Source of the DNA: Sanguinoderma infundibulare
Taxonomy: Eukaryota > Basidiomycota > Agaricomycetes > Polyporales > Polyporaceae
Assembly: GCA_032821775.1 (NCBI GenBank)
Contig: JAVLRN010000005.1
Span: forward strand, 3,906,001-3,970,000
Length of the DNA stretch: 64,000 bases
Reading direction: 5' to 3'
The position numbers were made by a program, and so were the translations under genes. The notes beneath the pieces are model-generated. The model was not told where the DNA came from. It saw only the letters and a list, made by a program, of their open reading frames with translations, and ran no database searches. This document shows, one piece after another, positions 27,467-39,989 of the stretch. Position 1 is the first letter of the stretch. Each line of letters opens with the position of its first letter.

Positions 27467-28595
27467 TCAAGCAGTCACCGTATACGGTGGCGGGGCCGGC
27501 GACTTTTCGACTTGGCGTGCTTCGGGCCCGACAGTAGGAGACGCGGCCCCAGCGGCCCCCAGTCCGCCGAGAAGTTTCGAGGGGCTCATCTCGGTCAAAG
27601 TAGGCGAGTGTTCCTCGCCCGAACTCGCGATCGAGTTTGCGTACGTCAGGTCAAACGGTGTGAGGAAGACTTCGGATTGGATGCGTGAGATGGGCAGCTG
27701 TGCCATCTGGACCGACTCGGGATCGACGGGTCGCACCAGATTGGTGGTCGAGACCGACAAGGACAGGGATGAGGATGAGGGCGCTGCGTACCCGGCGGGA
27801 TGCCCGTCGTTCGCGTTCGCGTTCGAGTATGGCGGTGGGCAGCCCAAGTGCCGGTCGCCGTCGCCTTCGGGGCTGACGGAGGACGATTCGCTCCCTGTTC
27901 GAGCACACACCCGCACGAACATACAACGACTTCAAAGTCAGCGAATCGTGTTGATTTTCGCGCGCGACGTGACGAAAGGATCGGAACGCACCTGGTTCGC
28001 GCACGCCCGCCGCCCGTCTCCGGCGCCGCCGCATGTACAACGACACGCCCACCGCGACCAGTCCCGTCAATCCCACCGACAGACCCACCGCGGCCGGGAT
28101 GCCGCCGCTGCTACCGCTTGCCACACTCCCGCTCTCCGTAGCCGTCGGAGCCGTCGCCGCTGAGGTCGTGTCTGTGGCCGTGGCGGGGACCGGCGCACAC
28201 GCGGGTATATCGAGCTGCTGCGGAGACAGGCAGCTCACGTCTGAGCCCGCCTTGACGACGAAACTGACCGCGGACTGGAATCCTCCGCCATCGATCAGGG
28301 TGACGCTGATGTCTGTGCCGCCGCAGAAGTCGACCGTCCACGGGACAGAGTGATTTGTGAGGTCGTGCCAGACGGGCGCGGGTGGGGCGTCGGGTTGCTG
28401 GGCCGGACCAGCGACGCTGAGGGTGTAGACCGGGTTTCCGCCCGTCCAAGTAAGGTTGACGGCCTGGCAGGTGGTAAGGGAATCTGGGAGGGTGAGCGTA
28501 GGGACGTCTGCGGCGCGCGCGAGGGGTGTGAGCATGGGGAAGAGGAGGACGGGGAGGACGGGGAGGATGGGGAGGATGAGGGGATCGAGCAACAT
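27467..28595 (-). CDS. Single-pass membrane protein with secreted Ser/Thr-rich ectodomain
   Basis: Two exons, 28595-27992 and 27894-27467, give 343 aa. The ATG at 28595 starts a hydrophobic signal peptide (MLLDPLILPILPVLPVLLFP, cleavage after ARAA plausible). The ectodomain begins VPTLTLPDSLTTCQAVNLTW and TGGNPVYTLSVAG, the WTGG-type pattern of a widespread basidiomycete surface-protein group, with several Cys (WTVDFCGG, VSCLSPQQLDIPAC). A Ser/Thr/Ala-rich stalk precedes a transmembrane helix (AAVGLSVGLTGLVAVGVSLY) and a stop-transfer MRRRRRR. The tail is cytoplasmic, Ser/Pro-rich, ending in PPPYTVTA. The layout suggests a cell-surface sensor or adhesin; the function is unknown. Confidence 0.8.
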
Positions 28596-30798
28596 GGGGC
28601 TCTGGACTGGGACGAGATGGGAGTGCGATTGAGGTGTGCGTGCGTGCGCAGTATGTTCATGTGAGTTCCTTGGGGACGAGCGAAAGCCGGAAGAACGATA
28701 GTCTGATGCGCTCCGTCGGAGGTGGGGCTGGTGAAACAGAAATGCGAGAGACGGATATTGAGCGCTTGCATGATCGAGTGGGTTGTCAAGGCATGGAAGG
28801 GAAGACACCTCTCGAGCCTACGGAGTCAAGTTTCATGTCTTAGCTGCTCGAGAAACCACCATAACCAAGCATTTCGTTTCCAGTCGCGCTGCATTTCGTA
28901 TGGAGTATCTGGAGAGGTAGAATACAGTGAGACCCAAGAGAAAGAGAAGAACCGGAAACCCAAACCTGTCTAGCAATGCCAGAAAGAATTCGAAGTCGTG
29001 GTCGACCGAAGTGCGCAGCCTGGCCAGGCTGCGCACTAAGCGGAGAACCATGGTTCTCCGCACATCGCGCGACCAAGACCAAAGTGGTATTTGGGAACGA
29101 GGAATATGTGAAATTGTGGTTGTTTCCCGTGTCTGGCACTTGGCACCTGCATGTATGTATGTACAGAGTGACAATGTACAGTACGTATCAAATGCAGACT
29201 CACCAGAGTTGAACCGTGCTGAGATATGTACGGGCGCGCTACTGCCATTGTTTGGCTGCGGCTTGATCAAATTCGCTGTACATGGCAACTGCGTGTCATG
29301 ACGTCAGCACACTATGCGGGTGCTCCCGTTTTCTCCCTGTCTCTTTCGACAGTCCCCTTGCCAGTCGTCCTTCTCTCTTTTGTCGACGATATGACAACAG
29401 CGTTGGTATACAAGCCGCATACATCCTGCTCTGCTGCTCTTTGCGCGTTCTCCGCTCGACTTCCGGGACAGGCGTGGCGCCCTCGACGAATAGAGCGCGG
29501 AGCTCAACGTTGTGGAGGGTAGTTTGTTTAGTTACATGGTGCGTAGCCTCTACCATCTTTTGACGACTCGTCCAAAGATGACTCGCCGCTAGCATATCCG
29601 CATGTCTTCTTCAGCGGGCCGGATGAGCCCCAGTATGACCACCGTTATCCTCCGGCAAACGATCGCGGATTCGGAATTGCCATCCAAGCTCGCACTCACC
29701 CCAGGACGAGAAGCGTGGTTGCTCACGATCGTCGCCACATCCGGGAACATTGTTTACGTGCTCTTCGTTGCTGAAAGGGGGCACTATAGGACATGCAGAT
29801 TCCGCGGACGGAGTACCGGGCTCTGGAAGCACCCAAGGGTTCTACGGAAGAGATCCAGGACTCCGTGTACACGCGACATGGCGACGTCCGCAGCGCACTT
29901 CAACTTCCCGATTACCATGTCGCGGGACGAGCATTTCATGGTGTGGAACGGTGGCCTGTATGTGTGCTTTGAACCTTATCCGTGTATTCCCTTCTTCTGT
30001 GTGCATATACCTACTTGCCGTCCGCCATCTCGACGGCACGCTCACCGAGTCCACATCACGTCTTCCCTTGACATTCACAGCTCGACCTTTGGCTTCCTCC
30101 AAGTCTACGGAGAATTGGGCATGGCATACTTCAAATTTTGTATGGTGGTTGGTCCTTGATCATTGTCACTTGTATGCGCGCTGATCCCGGGTTTCCGGAT
30201 CACAAGAATCACGCACACGAGTTAGTCTCCGCACCAGAATCAAGCTACAGGTATGTTCGGTATTTTTCAGGAGATGTTTACTACGCCTAATCTGATGCGA
30301 CACGTTCAGCATCCCACATTGGACGTAGGACGGGCAACGTTGGCAGCCATCCCCAAATTTCACTTCAAACGCCATTCATGCTGGCACAGTTGACGCTGTT
30401 GTGGATCTTTCAGAACGGTTATCTGTGGGCACCTGGTTCTTATCTCCCTTCGTCACGTCGACGTAGTCTTCTAATTGCTACCGCAGCTGTCTTGCATTCA
30501 GTACACGAGTATCCTCGTCTGATGGCGCTCGTGTCCTCCAGTCAAGGACTGTCGTTACCGTTTCGACGTCCGGCGCCGACTCAGCTGCGGTACGTTGATA
30601 CCATTCGCCAAATCCGTTCGTCTACCTCAGTTGCATACAATCGTCTGCTAGCCGCTCATATGAATTCGTATCTTAGGATGCCTGACCGGATGCTCTACCG
30701 CAGCGTCGCTACCGCAGGAGTTGTCAAAGCGGGCTCTATTCAATAATTCGAGGTGTGTCTACGATTGTCACACCACATATATAAGTACTGCAAGACTC
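28596..30798. other. Intergenic region with tandem palindromes
   Basis: I recognise no gene. The frame 29602-30159 (+) is open for 185 codons but has no motif, and minus-strand frames over it are equally long, so I leave it uncalled. Two perfect palindromes lie at 29010-29061. Confidence 0.4.
29010..29061. repeat. Two adjacent perfect palindromes (28 bp and 22 bp)
   Basis: 29010-29037 is AGTGCGCAGCCTGG followed by its exact reverse complement. 29040-29061 is GCGGAGAACCA followed by its exact reverse complement. They are two bases apart and have no loop. Confidence 0.95.
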
Positions 30799-31697
30799 AT
30801 GTCAGACCCCTGCACAGATGGTCAAAGTACGCCTGCAGACCATTCAGATATGCCCGTCCCGACCGCTCCACAGCCCGACTCTGTGTTCTTCTTCTCCCTT
30901 GCCGAGTTTCAAGTACGCCCATAAAATTATGACATGTTCCTCCGCTCACGTCTGTCTTGATCCAGGTCGATGACGTCCGCTTCCGCATTCCCAGCTACAT
31001 CTTCAACCAGTCGTCGTTCTTCCGAGGGACCGTCCTGCCCAAAGGCAAGGCCGTCGACCAGCCGTACGTGCTGCCCGACGCGACGGTAGCCGAGTTCCGC
31101 GACTTTCTCGGCTGCCTCTTGCCTCTGGCCAGCTCGCCTCCGAGGTACACTCTCGTCCCCTCTCCCACAATACGCATGTGTTTGACTCTAGCTTGGCCTT
31201 GCTCAGCGGCCCCGAGGCGTGGACGAACGTCCTCAAGCTGGCGACGCGCTGGAAGTTTGCCGCCGTGCGTCGCGTCGCGATCCGCGAGATCAGTCATATG
31301 GACGGCCCCTCCATGAAGCTCGCCATCGCGTGCACGTACGATGTCAAGGAGTTTTTGCCCAGCGCGCTGAGAGACCTCGCGGACCAGAAGGCCGTGAAGA
31401 CTCTCGAGAAGGAGGACTACGAGATCCTCGGGCTCGAGCTTGCGGTCAAGGTCGTCAAGTATCGTGAACGGTACAACCAGCCGTACGAGTTGTGCGCGGA
31501 TTGTATCTTACGAGATCAATGCAGTCCCTGACGATCGTGTGCTTAGCGCGGGCTCCGTGGAGGAGAATCGCCGGCGGATCGTGGAGGAGGTTTTCGGGGC
31601 AGAGTTCGCGAAGGACGTGAAGGAAGGGGAGAAGTTCATTGTTCTGAAGGAGCAGCATAGATCCGCTTCGCACCAACATCGCCAACGACAGCTTTGA
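30799..31697 (+). CDS. BTB/POZ domain protein
   Basis: Exons 30799-30912, 30966-31144 and 31192 to about 31460 encode MSDPCTDGQSTPADH..., then VDDVRFRIPSYIFNQSSFFR (BTB core), AEFRDFLGCLLPLA, and LALLSGPEAWTNVLKLATRW with AVRRVAIREISHM. This is the same family layout as the BTB gene at 14299-15127. The C-terminus is ambiguous: the frame through LAVKVVKYRERYNQPYELC stops at 31531, whereas the family-like continuation DDRVLSAGSVEENRRRIVEE is one base out of phase up to 31697. Either a 64-nt intron (31460-31523) joins them or there is a single-base frameshift. Substrate or partner unknown. Confidence 0.7.
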
Positions 31698-33054
31698 ATA
31701 AATTCCAAGACGTCGCTCTACTAGACACACCTCGTCTGGTTACTAACCCGAGTGGGTCGCGACTCGCAAGGGGTGTTGAAGGGGAGGCGATCAGCAGATT
31801 TTAAGTTGGCACGATATGTAAGCGCCCGCTTCAAATGATGCGATAAGTCCTTAGTAGGCTTGCGTAGTGCCACCATCTTCCCCCTCGTCGAGCTCCTCGC
31901 TTTACATCTTGACGGACGACCGCCCATGGAAAGGGTCGTGAAGCTGCGTGACACAGACCTCGGGGTCCACAGGGATGGATGGATTCTTGAAGGTGGAGGA
32001 TGAACAAGTGGACGTTGACGTTGTCAGTCGGTCAAATTCAAGGTGCGTACGCCTTTTGCCGTGGGACGTCTCCCGATGATGCCCTGTTGGGATGACATGC
32101 ATTGAAGCTCTGTCCTCGGCTCGGACGCGCGCTGTATGCGCGATCACGAACCCACCCAGGTGCATACAATGGCATTCGCACTCAATTGCAAGGCCTATGG
32201 ACGTCTCCGAGACTGTACGTTTCATGAACACACTCCGTCCTGCACTGGCGAGGACTTCGGGCTTCGACGAAGACCCTACCACTAGGTCCCTCTCCTGCAT
32301 TCCTCCCGAAGCCCTCCCTTGCCGGACCTGGTGCTTATCTATGTGATACTTGCTTCCCTTCCATCTCAATCTGTATGAGGCGACCATGGTAAACCACGAA
32401 GATGATTGAGGCCAACCGTCTTTCGTGGTTTACCGTCGTCGCCTCCGTGCCGGGACTCGGACGGCGGTATGCCAATCCTCCTCCACCTCACGGAGCCGTA
32501 CTCTCGCCGTGTCCAGAGCGGTGACTATGCGCTCGTGCTCTATGACGCACGGATTCGCGCCGTGAGTCTCGTCATACCTCAATGCATGTCTCTTCTGTCG
32601 ACGTCGAGACGGTGCAAGACAATGCCATGACTTCGAAGAACGGCAAGAACACTGGCGAGGGCCCAGCAAAGGTGAGATGCCATCCCGCTGATGCTCACCT
32701 GAACATGTTACTAATCTTACTTCCCCTCCTTTCGGATGCGACAGGAACATCGCTATATACATCTCCATACTAGTCATGCCAGGCGGACCGCCCTACCTCC
32801 ACATCTGAATAGGCATCCGTCCTGAAGTACCCACACAGCCCAGGTGTATGCACGTGCGTCGACGCATTCCCTTATTCGACCCACACGCAGAACGTACCTC
32901 ATGGTGATGGCGGATCTCAAGAATACCTCGCGAGTCCCATGTTTGGGATGAGGCCAGATTCAGCGGTTGGACTTACGGTTTCATTACCCTTCGTCCCTAG
33001 GGTCCTCTATTCTGTTCCATGGCGGAGTAATCAGTTATGTCTGCCGACGTTCGT
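31698..33054. other. Intergenic region
   Basis: No recognised gene. A 13-bp inverted repeat (GGTAAACCACGAA at 32388-32400 and its complement at 32422-32434) forms a potential hairpin. Open frames here lack domains and splice logic. Confidence 0.45.
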
Positions 33055-34105
33055 GAACCTGTCTCAGATACGACGTCCGAGGGTGTTGGAGGCCCTCGTA
33101 TGCGCGTGCGAGCAGGCGATGTTCGGGTGGGGCCAGGAGACGGTGCTAGATGAGATGTATCTCAAGGCGGGGAAGATGGACGTGGAGAAGCTCCTCTGCC
33201 GCTTCGACGTCGAACGTTCGGGTATCATGCAGGTCGGCCATGCGAACTTCCCCGCTGGTCGAAGGGAGAACGATAGCATCAATGTGAAACTGTACAAGCT
33301 GGTACGTGCGACGCCTTCAGGTGCTGAAGAACGGGAATAACGTCGAGTGTGCTGGCACACTCGCCGGGTCATCCGTGGCAACAATGCATATCCGGGAGCT
33401 GCGGCTACAGAAGGCGAACGTCGACGCGGTGGGAGTCGCGCTTCGTGAATCCTGGGACGCTTGGGTTTGGCCTGCGCACCACTACCCGTTCCCGAGCCCG
33501 TGGCGGGCGGACATGTACGCGGATCCGCTGGTGAGCTTAAAGGAGTGGCTCAAGGGCGCGGACGCGGCGCTCTTCGACGCGTGTGGCGTGCTCGGGCTCA
33601 AGCCGCGCCTACGGCTCGTGTACGAGGAGAGAGTGTGCTGGGTCCTGCTCAACCGAATGGTCAACCTTGGGGACATGGAAGAGCCAGACCGTGACGGCAG
33701 GCTGCTACAGGAACATGGGGGCGTGATGATACGCGAGATGGTCTTCGAGCCGGACAGGAGCGCGCGCGAGGTCCCGATCGAGGAGGACAAGTGCAAGAGG
33801 GAGGGACGAACGTACGACACTGCACGGTTCGCGGAGTATGCGCAGTACAAGAGGAAGAGGGCGCCGCCGACGCTGACGGTGCATGGGTCACGGAGATGGA
33901 GTACGGGAACGGGGTGCGGTCGGCATACGTGCATTACGGGAACGAGGCAACGTTGAAGTATCTGTACATGCTGGTTTGCATGATCGTTGATGAGGTTGGG
34001 CCGCCGGGGAAGAGGGCTGGTGACCAGTGGGAAGGGAGCATACATAAACCCGTTCGGTGGTACTGGTTCGTGAAAGACTTTGAGATAGAGGATTATGCAA
34101 TATAA
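33055..34105 (+). pseudogene. Second 2OG-oxygenase family copy, catalytic core deleted
   Basis: The N-terminal part reads RVLEALVCACEQAMFGWGQE, VLDEMYLKAGKMDVEKLLCR and NDSINVKLYKL (ends at 33301), the region that precedes the HxD core in the copy at 3532. The next recognisable sequence belongs to the C-terminal half: SLKEWLKGADAALFDACGVL, GLKPRLRL and LLNRMVNLGDMEE, matching 4200-4340. The iron-binding core is absent. A one-base loss near 33889 shifts the frame so that WVTEMEYGNGVRSAYVHYGN continues in another frame to the stop at 34105. The copy is therefore doubly broken, but it preserves sequence missing from the first copy. Confidence 0.75.
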
Positions 34106-35203
34106 TGACTGTCGTCCATCCTGCCAGGCTTATCGTGGTACAGGACCCATTGCGGGATCGCATTTCCTCTGCATGACGCAGGACGGACCGAACTGCGGCC
34201 CGAGAGATGCGTGGGCAGGCGCGCGGCGACAGCAGGCGTGCCTAGGCGTGCGACGTCGTCGACGACAACGATGATCCTGTTCCATCGACTCGTTTTGTTA
34301 CATTCTCAGCTACAGTTCGAAAGTTTTGTTTTCACGTCCACCACCGCTCGTTTCTTCAGACAAGAAGATATGCAAGGTGAATGGGATCATGGTCTGCGTC
34401 GCTGTCAGCGTTGATTCACAACAAAGCAGTATACAGCCATTCCACGCACCTCTACTTTGTAGACCAATTACCTACAGGGACGAGGTGGTTCCCATGTTGC
34501 TTGACGGACTGGCCGAGGCTCCTGCACGCAACCGGCGGGGTCACATGTCAAAGCGACGCCTCGGGAAGACCGCCTCGCGGTGTCAAGTGAGCGACGAGGA
34601 GCACTGGTCGGAAAGTAAGACGGCGTGTACAGAGCTTATCTCAAGCCTACTTACCTGATGGTTGAAACTTGACATAGTCCAGCAATGATCCCGGAGCGGT
34701 GGTCAGAGTGGCGTGGCATCGCAGTGAGCACCGTCCACAGAGGTCACTAAGGCCGGCCCCCGGGTGCCACTCGCACTGAGGATAGCGGTTGGGACACGGG
34801 ACGGGACAAACATCTGTATACATACGGGGAGCATCACTCGCCTGGAATGGTAAGTTTCGAGGGCGGGGGGCGGAACAATCAAACTAACAAACACATCGCA
34901 ACAGACAACACCAGGTCGCAGTTACCATGTGCGGCAGGACACGAGGCGGCACGTTGCGTCCTTCGGGTGTGGTTGTTTGGTGCTGATTGCGAACTGCTAT
35001 AGATGGCGAAAAGCAATCCGTGCTCGTCCAGAGAGCAATCGAGAGGCAATTGGGGCCAGGATGGACAGGTATAAAACGGGGTGCGCATTGGCTGCTGGAA
35101 CGCATCCTAGACCTCCCCGAGTCGCTTTCCCTCGCCCCATAACATCCCTCCCTCACTCCCGCCGCTCCTCCGAGGCCACTCCGCCACATCGCAACCACGC
35201 ACG
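34106..35203. other. Intergenic region and zinc-finger gene promoter
   Basis: No gene recognised. From about 35060 the sequence TATAAAAC followed by a C/T-rich leader to the ATG at 35204 looks like a fungal core promoter (TATAAAA at about 35071-35077). Confidence 0.45.
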
Positions 35204-36599
35204 ATGGCACCCGTCCGCCAACACACTAGGTCTGCCTCCACCGACCAAGATCTGCCAGCAGAATTCGGAGAAGACCCTTTCGAATATTGCGAAGAGGTTA
35301 CCATAGAGGACGGAACAGTTCGGGTGCGTGTGCATGTACCTCGCGGTTCGCATTCGCGTAGGTTGACGCGTATGTTCGCGTTTAGTTCCAGTGCATGATC
35401 GAAGGCTGCAAGGGCCGTGTGAGGCGCAGGAACGACTTCCGTCGGCATATGAACAGCCACACTCGTCAATTGTACGTGACACAACTCACTTTGCCAGCAA
35501 TGTGGCGACTGACGATGTCCCCAGCCAAGTACGGTGCGAGCTGTGCCCAACTCCCCGTTTCTTCCCTCAAGCATCCAATCGGAAGGCCCACATGGAGGCC
35601 GTACAGTACGTGACACGGTGTGTGCTGTCCATCGTTGCGCATGGGGCTGACGCTGTGCCATCGCATAGCTCCGAGGCTAAGAACTACATATGCCCCCACG
35701 AATGGACGGACGCTGAGGGCCACACGTTTCCCTGTGGAAAGCAGTATTCGAACCTTTCGTACTTGATTCGGCACAGGAGCCAGAAGCACGGCTTCGACGC
35801 TAAACGCGACAAGGACAAGGTTTTGCTCCCCACCCCTCTGTGGGCGAAGTTCCCGGAGTCGACCTACAATAAACACAAGAAACGGAAGCGGCAAGCGCGT
35901 GCCACAACTGACGATCGCACGAACGTCGTGCGCACCCTGGGTGGTTCGCGCATCGTCCGGCAATCGTCCGGTCCCTACTCCGTCCCGCCCGCGTCTGTCC
36001 GCCATCCGTCAAGCACGTCCGCTCTGCAGTCCGCGGGACCCCATGACGTCGGCAGTTCGTCGTCCTCCCAACTTCTCCCTGCCGTCGCTGAGGATTCGTA
36101 CCTCGGCCTACCCGTCAGTCCTGTCTTCAGCCAGCACGCGTGCGACGACATCTCTTGCAAGGAACAGGACATCCTCGCTTGCACCCAGCTTTCTGGGGGC
36201 TTCGAGTTTGGCGTCCCCGAGGTCCACCAATACCCCACGGCGCCCACGCATAACTGGACGGTCCTTCCTCTGGTGCCGGGATTCGAATACAACCTGGGGC
36301 AGCCGGCACCCACCCTCATGCCGCCCACGACTGACGGGACGGTCAACCCTTGCGCGCTGATGCTCTGTGCGCCGCCTCCCGTCGTGACAAACGCGTTCTG
36401 GCAGATGGACGTGCTCAACGCGGGGATGCCCCAGATGTTCCCGGACCTCGGCAGTCCGCAGCCGCTGTTGCGGTGGGACTCTACGTCGTTGGTCTCGTCG
36501 CGTGAGGCGACTCCGTCGTCGGACTTTGGTCTTTCTGCGGGCTCGTCGCAGTGGGTCCCTGACCCAAGCGCGGACACATTCCCGTACTACAGCTGGTGA
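35204..36599 (+). CDS. C2H2 zinc-finger protein, probable transcription factor
   Basis: Exons 35204-35323, 35386-35471, 35525-35605 and 35669-36599 give 405 aa. Three C2H2-type fingers are visible: CMIEGCKGRVRRRNDFRRHM followed by NSH (C-x4-C-x12-H-x3-H) across the first intron; CELCPTPRFFPQASNRKAHM after the second; and CPHEWTDAEGHTFPCGKQYS continuing NLSYLIRHRSQKH. A basic segment NKHKKRKRQ follows, a plausible nuclear signal. The remaining C-terminal half is Ser/Pro/Gln-rich and acidic in places, as in activation domains. Finger boundaries coincide with introns. DNA target unknown. Confidence 0.82.
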
Positions 36600-37633
36600 T
36601 GATGCCCTTCACAGCGGCGCTATAGTGTGTCTCCCTTCGTCCTTTCTCGTTTTCTACATCTCTCATCTCCTGTTTTTGTTCATCTCCACTCACGTTCTGT
36701 CCTCTCCTCACATTTCGTATCTCGTGTACATTCATCACATCGTTGCATCTCGTCTCTGTTCTCGGCATCTTCCCAGGATAGGTTTCCATTCTATATCACA
36801 GTCTGTAGCTCGATCCACGCCGTATTCGAATCTTCTGGATATTTTCATATGTTATTGCCCATCCACCCTCGTGTTCTGGCTGGAACATGTTCGCCCCTTT
36901 GTTTGAACCTGCAGTCCATCTGTAGTTGTAGATGTATTATCTCTTAGACCTGAAGAATTTATTTCAGGTCGCATTGCGTCTGTTTCGAATGACATTTGCT
37001 CTTGTGTCGGATGGGTGGGGAATTCTTTCGACTTAACATGGACCTCACCGGCCGGGCAAACTGTCCATCTGCTGCTGTATCTATGCAGACGATACCTCCA
37101 CGCTTCTCGTACAGCATTGTGATGGGATTGATGTGAGCTGCTGAGATTCGGAATTAGTTGCGTCATCGACGGTCAGTACGATCTGAATCTCGATCGCGCG
37201 CTTATCATGACGAACACTCCCTCCAATTTTTCGCTGCTGCTCATTTCTCGCTACTCCAACACCTTCGGCGACTCGGACATCTGCACCTCTATATTTTGGT
37301 TCAATTTTGATATCCGTCTCGCATCATGTTCGTTTACCGCCCCCGCACTTTATAGATGTCACAACTCACGTTGCGCATCTAGGCTCAGGCTTGGCTGGCA
37401 GGATTGTATGATCAGGCTCAGTATGCGCCGGTAATCTTCAAAACCTGTCATGAAGGTCGCGTGGTACGTACGTTACTCGAGTACTCCGTCCTGATCTCGG
37501 GCGCTTGTAACACAATGTCGAGGAACATCAGACACTGACGTTTTGCTCACATGTACAGAAGTGACGGTGTGGCGCTACGGCGAGAACCACCACTACGACC
37601 GCTTACGCGGCCCAGGGGTATCAGAGGTTTGAC
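36600..37633. other. Intergenic region
   Basis: Downstream of the zinc-finger gene is a T/C-rich 3' flank. No additional gene is evident. The last part is the P450 promoter; several short frames are present without motifs. Confidence 0.45.
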
Positions 37634-39989
37634 ATGGTCCAACTACTGCTTATCTCCCTTTCGCTTGGCATCGCAGGCCTTCTGTGGCAACTCGTGAGGC
37701 TGTACGTGGTACGAACGCCAATCGACAATATCTCGGGTCCCTCTTCTGGCTCACTTTTCTCAGGTATGAGACACGACGCATCTGGAGAACAAGTATTCAA
37801 TAACAAATTAACCTGTCGCAGGGAATTTGGCCCAGCTATTCTCCCGCAATAACGAGGATTTTCTGAGAAACTACTTGAACACATACGGCACAGTTGGAAA
37901 GCTTCACGGGTTCTTTGGGGCACGTATATGTCCCACGTTCAATCAGCATCTCCCGGACATGTCTCATCATGCCACATACCTCAGGCAAGATGGTTACATG
38001 TGTACGACCCCAAGGCCCTGCACTCCATCTACGTCAAAGACCAGGACAACTACTGTACGGATCGCCAGTCCATACTGTGCGTTGAACTGTTAATTCTCTG
38101 TTCCTTGACTGATCCCACTGATGGAACCAGCAAAAATCGCCTGGTGTTCGGACCAGGTCTGTTAGGGACGGTCGGACCTGCGCACAGGAAGCAGCGCAAG
38201 CTTCTCAACCCCGCTTTCTCCGCTGCCCACATGCGCGGCTTGACTCCGATGTTCTACAGCGTCGCTAGAAAGGTGAGCCATGTCCCTCAGTGTCACTGCA
38301 CCACGGCATCGGTTTAACGGATGTTTCCGATCTTCAGCTGAGGACGGCGATCGAGATCCGTGCCAAGGATGGACCACAAGATGTCGACATCCTCTCCTGG
38401 ATGGGCCGTACTGCGCTGGAGTTGGTCGGGCAAGGCATGATGGGGTATTCATTCGATCCGCTGGTGGAGGAAGGGCACGACGACTTCGCGGAAGCCATCA
38501 AAGGATTGTTGTATGTCTTCCTCTCAACTATCTGCGCATATCTAGTTCATACCGGCTTTGTCCATCCATCCAGACCGGCGGCCTCCAAGCTCCGGTGGGC
38601 GAGGCTGTTCGCCTCAATCGCAGTCAAGCTGGGCCCCGCCTGGTTCCGCAGGTTCCTCCTGGACCTGGTGCCGAGCAAATCTATCCAGCGCATGAAAATG
38701 ATCTGCGACGTGATGCATCTGCGGTCGTTGGAGATTTACAACGAGAAGAAAGCTGCGATTCAGCGCGGTGACGAGGGGACGCTGGTCTCCGTCGGAGAAG
38801 GCAGGGACGTGCTGAGCATTCTCCGTGAGTCGCCCTACTGTAGTCGCAGCGGACTCGTAGGGCTTATTGACGTCCGTAACAGTGAAGGAGAACATGAAGG
38901 CTACGGATGAGGACAGGCTCCCCGATGACGAGGTGTTGGCGCAACTGAGGTACGTGCTCCCTTGATCATCTGCGATCGATACCAGTTCCTGATCTCGGGC
39001 GTCACTATTCAAGTACATTTATCTTTGCCGGGATGGACACGACGTCGAACGCGCTCTCGTGCATACTTCATCTCCTCTGCGAGCACCAGGACGTGCAGGA
39101 AAAACTGCGCGCCGAGGTACGCGCCGCAATCCAGCAATACGGCGCGGATATCCCGTACGATGAGTTGCTGACGCTGCCGTACCTCGACGCCGTCTGCCGC
39201 GAGACCCTGCGCCTGTGAGTTCACCGCAGACCTGGACCATAGCTGCGCCTGATCATTACGCCCCCAGGTATGCCCCGGTAAACGTATCATTGAGACAGTC
39301 AGTGGGATGTCCAGTTTCACTGGTCTCCTACAGCAGCTGACCTTGTGGAACCGGCAGAGCGAAGCAAGACGCTGTCCTCCCACTGTTCGAGCCGATCCGC
39401 GCCGTGGATGGGACGATCATGAAGGAGGTCCCGGTCCCGAAGGGCACTACGATCCTCTCCAATCTCCGCGCGTGCAACACGAACAAGGCGGTCTGGGGCG
39501 AGGACGCACTCGAGTGGAAGCCAGAGCGGTGGCTCCAGCCTCTATCGCAGTCCGTGGTCGAGGCGCGCGTCCCGGGGATATATTCGAATCTGTGCGTACG
39601 GGCTCCGTTATGCTCAGTGTGCGTCCTCGTGCTGATGTTCCGTTCGCGCTAGGATGACGTTCCTCGCGGGCGGAGAGGCGTGCGTGTGAGTCGTCGCCGT
39701 GGTATCGCCTACGATGCAGGGAACTGCTTATGACTTGATGCGGCATAGCGGCTTCAAGTTTTCGCAGCTCGAGATGAGTGAGTGTTTGTTTCCGTCCACT
39801 CATGTCAATTCAGTGATCTGATGTGGCTGTCGTTCAGAGGTCGTACTCGCCATTCTCATCTCCACGTTCAAGTTCGAGCTTTCGGACCAATCGTTCGTCT
39901 GGAACTTTGCCGGGATATCTTATCCGTCGGCCAGCTACACGAGCTCGAAGCCGGAGATGATCCTCAAAGTCAGCCTCGCTACTCGTTGA
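37634..39989 (+). CDS. Cytochrome P450 monooxygenase with atypical heme motif
   Basis: Thirteen exons: 37634-37763, 37822-37936, 37990-38076, 38131-38272, 38338-38510, 38574-38824, 38883-38949, 39014-39214, 39268-39297, 39358-39591, 39653-39685, 39749-39777 and 39838-39989; 547 aa. It begins with a membrane anchor (LLLISLSLGIAGLLWQLVRL). Conserved P450 features: FGPGLLGTVGPAHRKQRKLL (C-helix WxxxR region equivalent), I-helix FAGMDTT, K-helix ETLRL, PERW (EWKPERWL), and the heme-ligand Cys in FLAGGEACVGFKFSQLEM. The usual FxxGxRxCxG Arg is Glu here. The enzyme would be an ER-anchored monooxygenase of secondary metabolism or detoxification; substrate unknown. The exon 2/3 junction was chosen for frame and is the least certain. 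Confidence 0.85.

Noticed and set aside
29602..30159. Possible gene of 185 codons on the plus strand
   Set aside because: No domain, no codon or splice logic, and equally long frames on the opposite strand.
36945..36970. Short hairpin GACCTGA...TCAGGTC as a terminator
   Set aside because: A seven-base stem in a fungal intergenic region carries no bacterial-style terminator meaning and is expected by chance.
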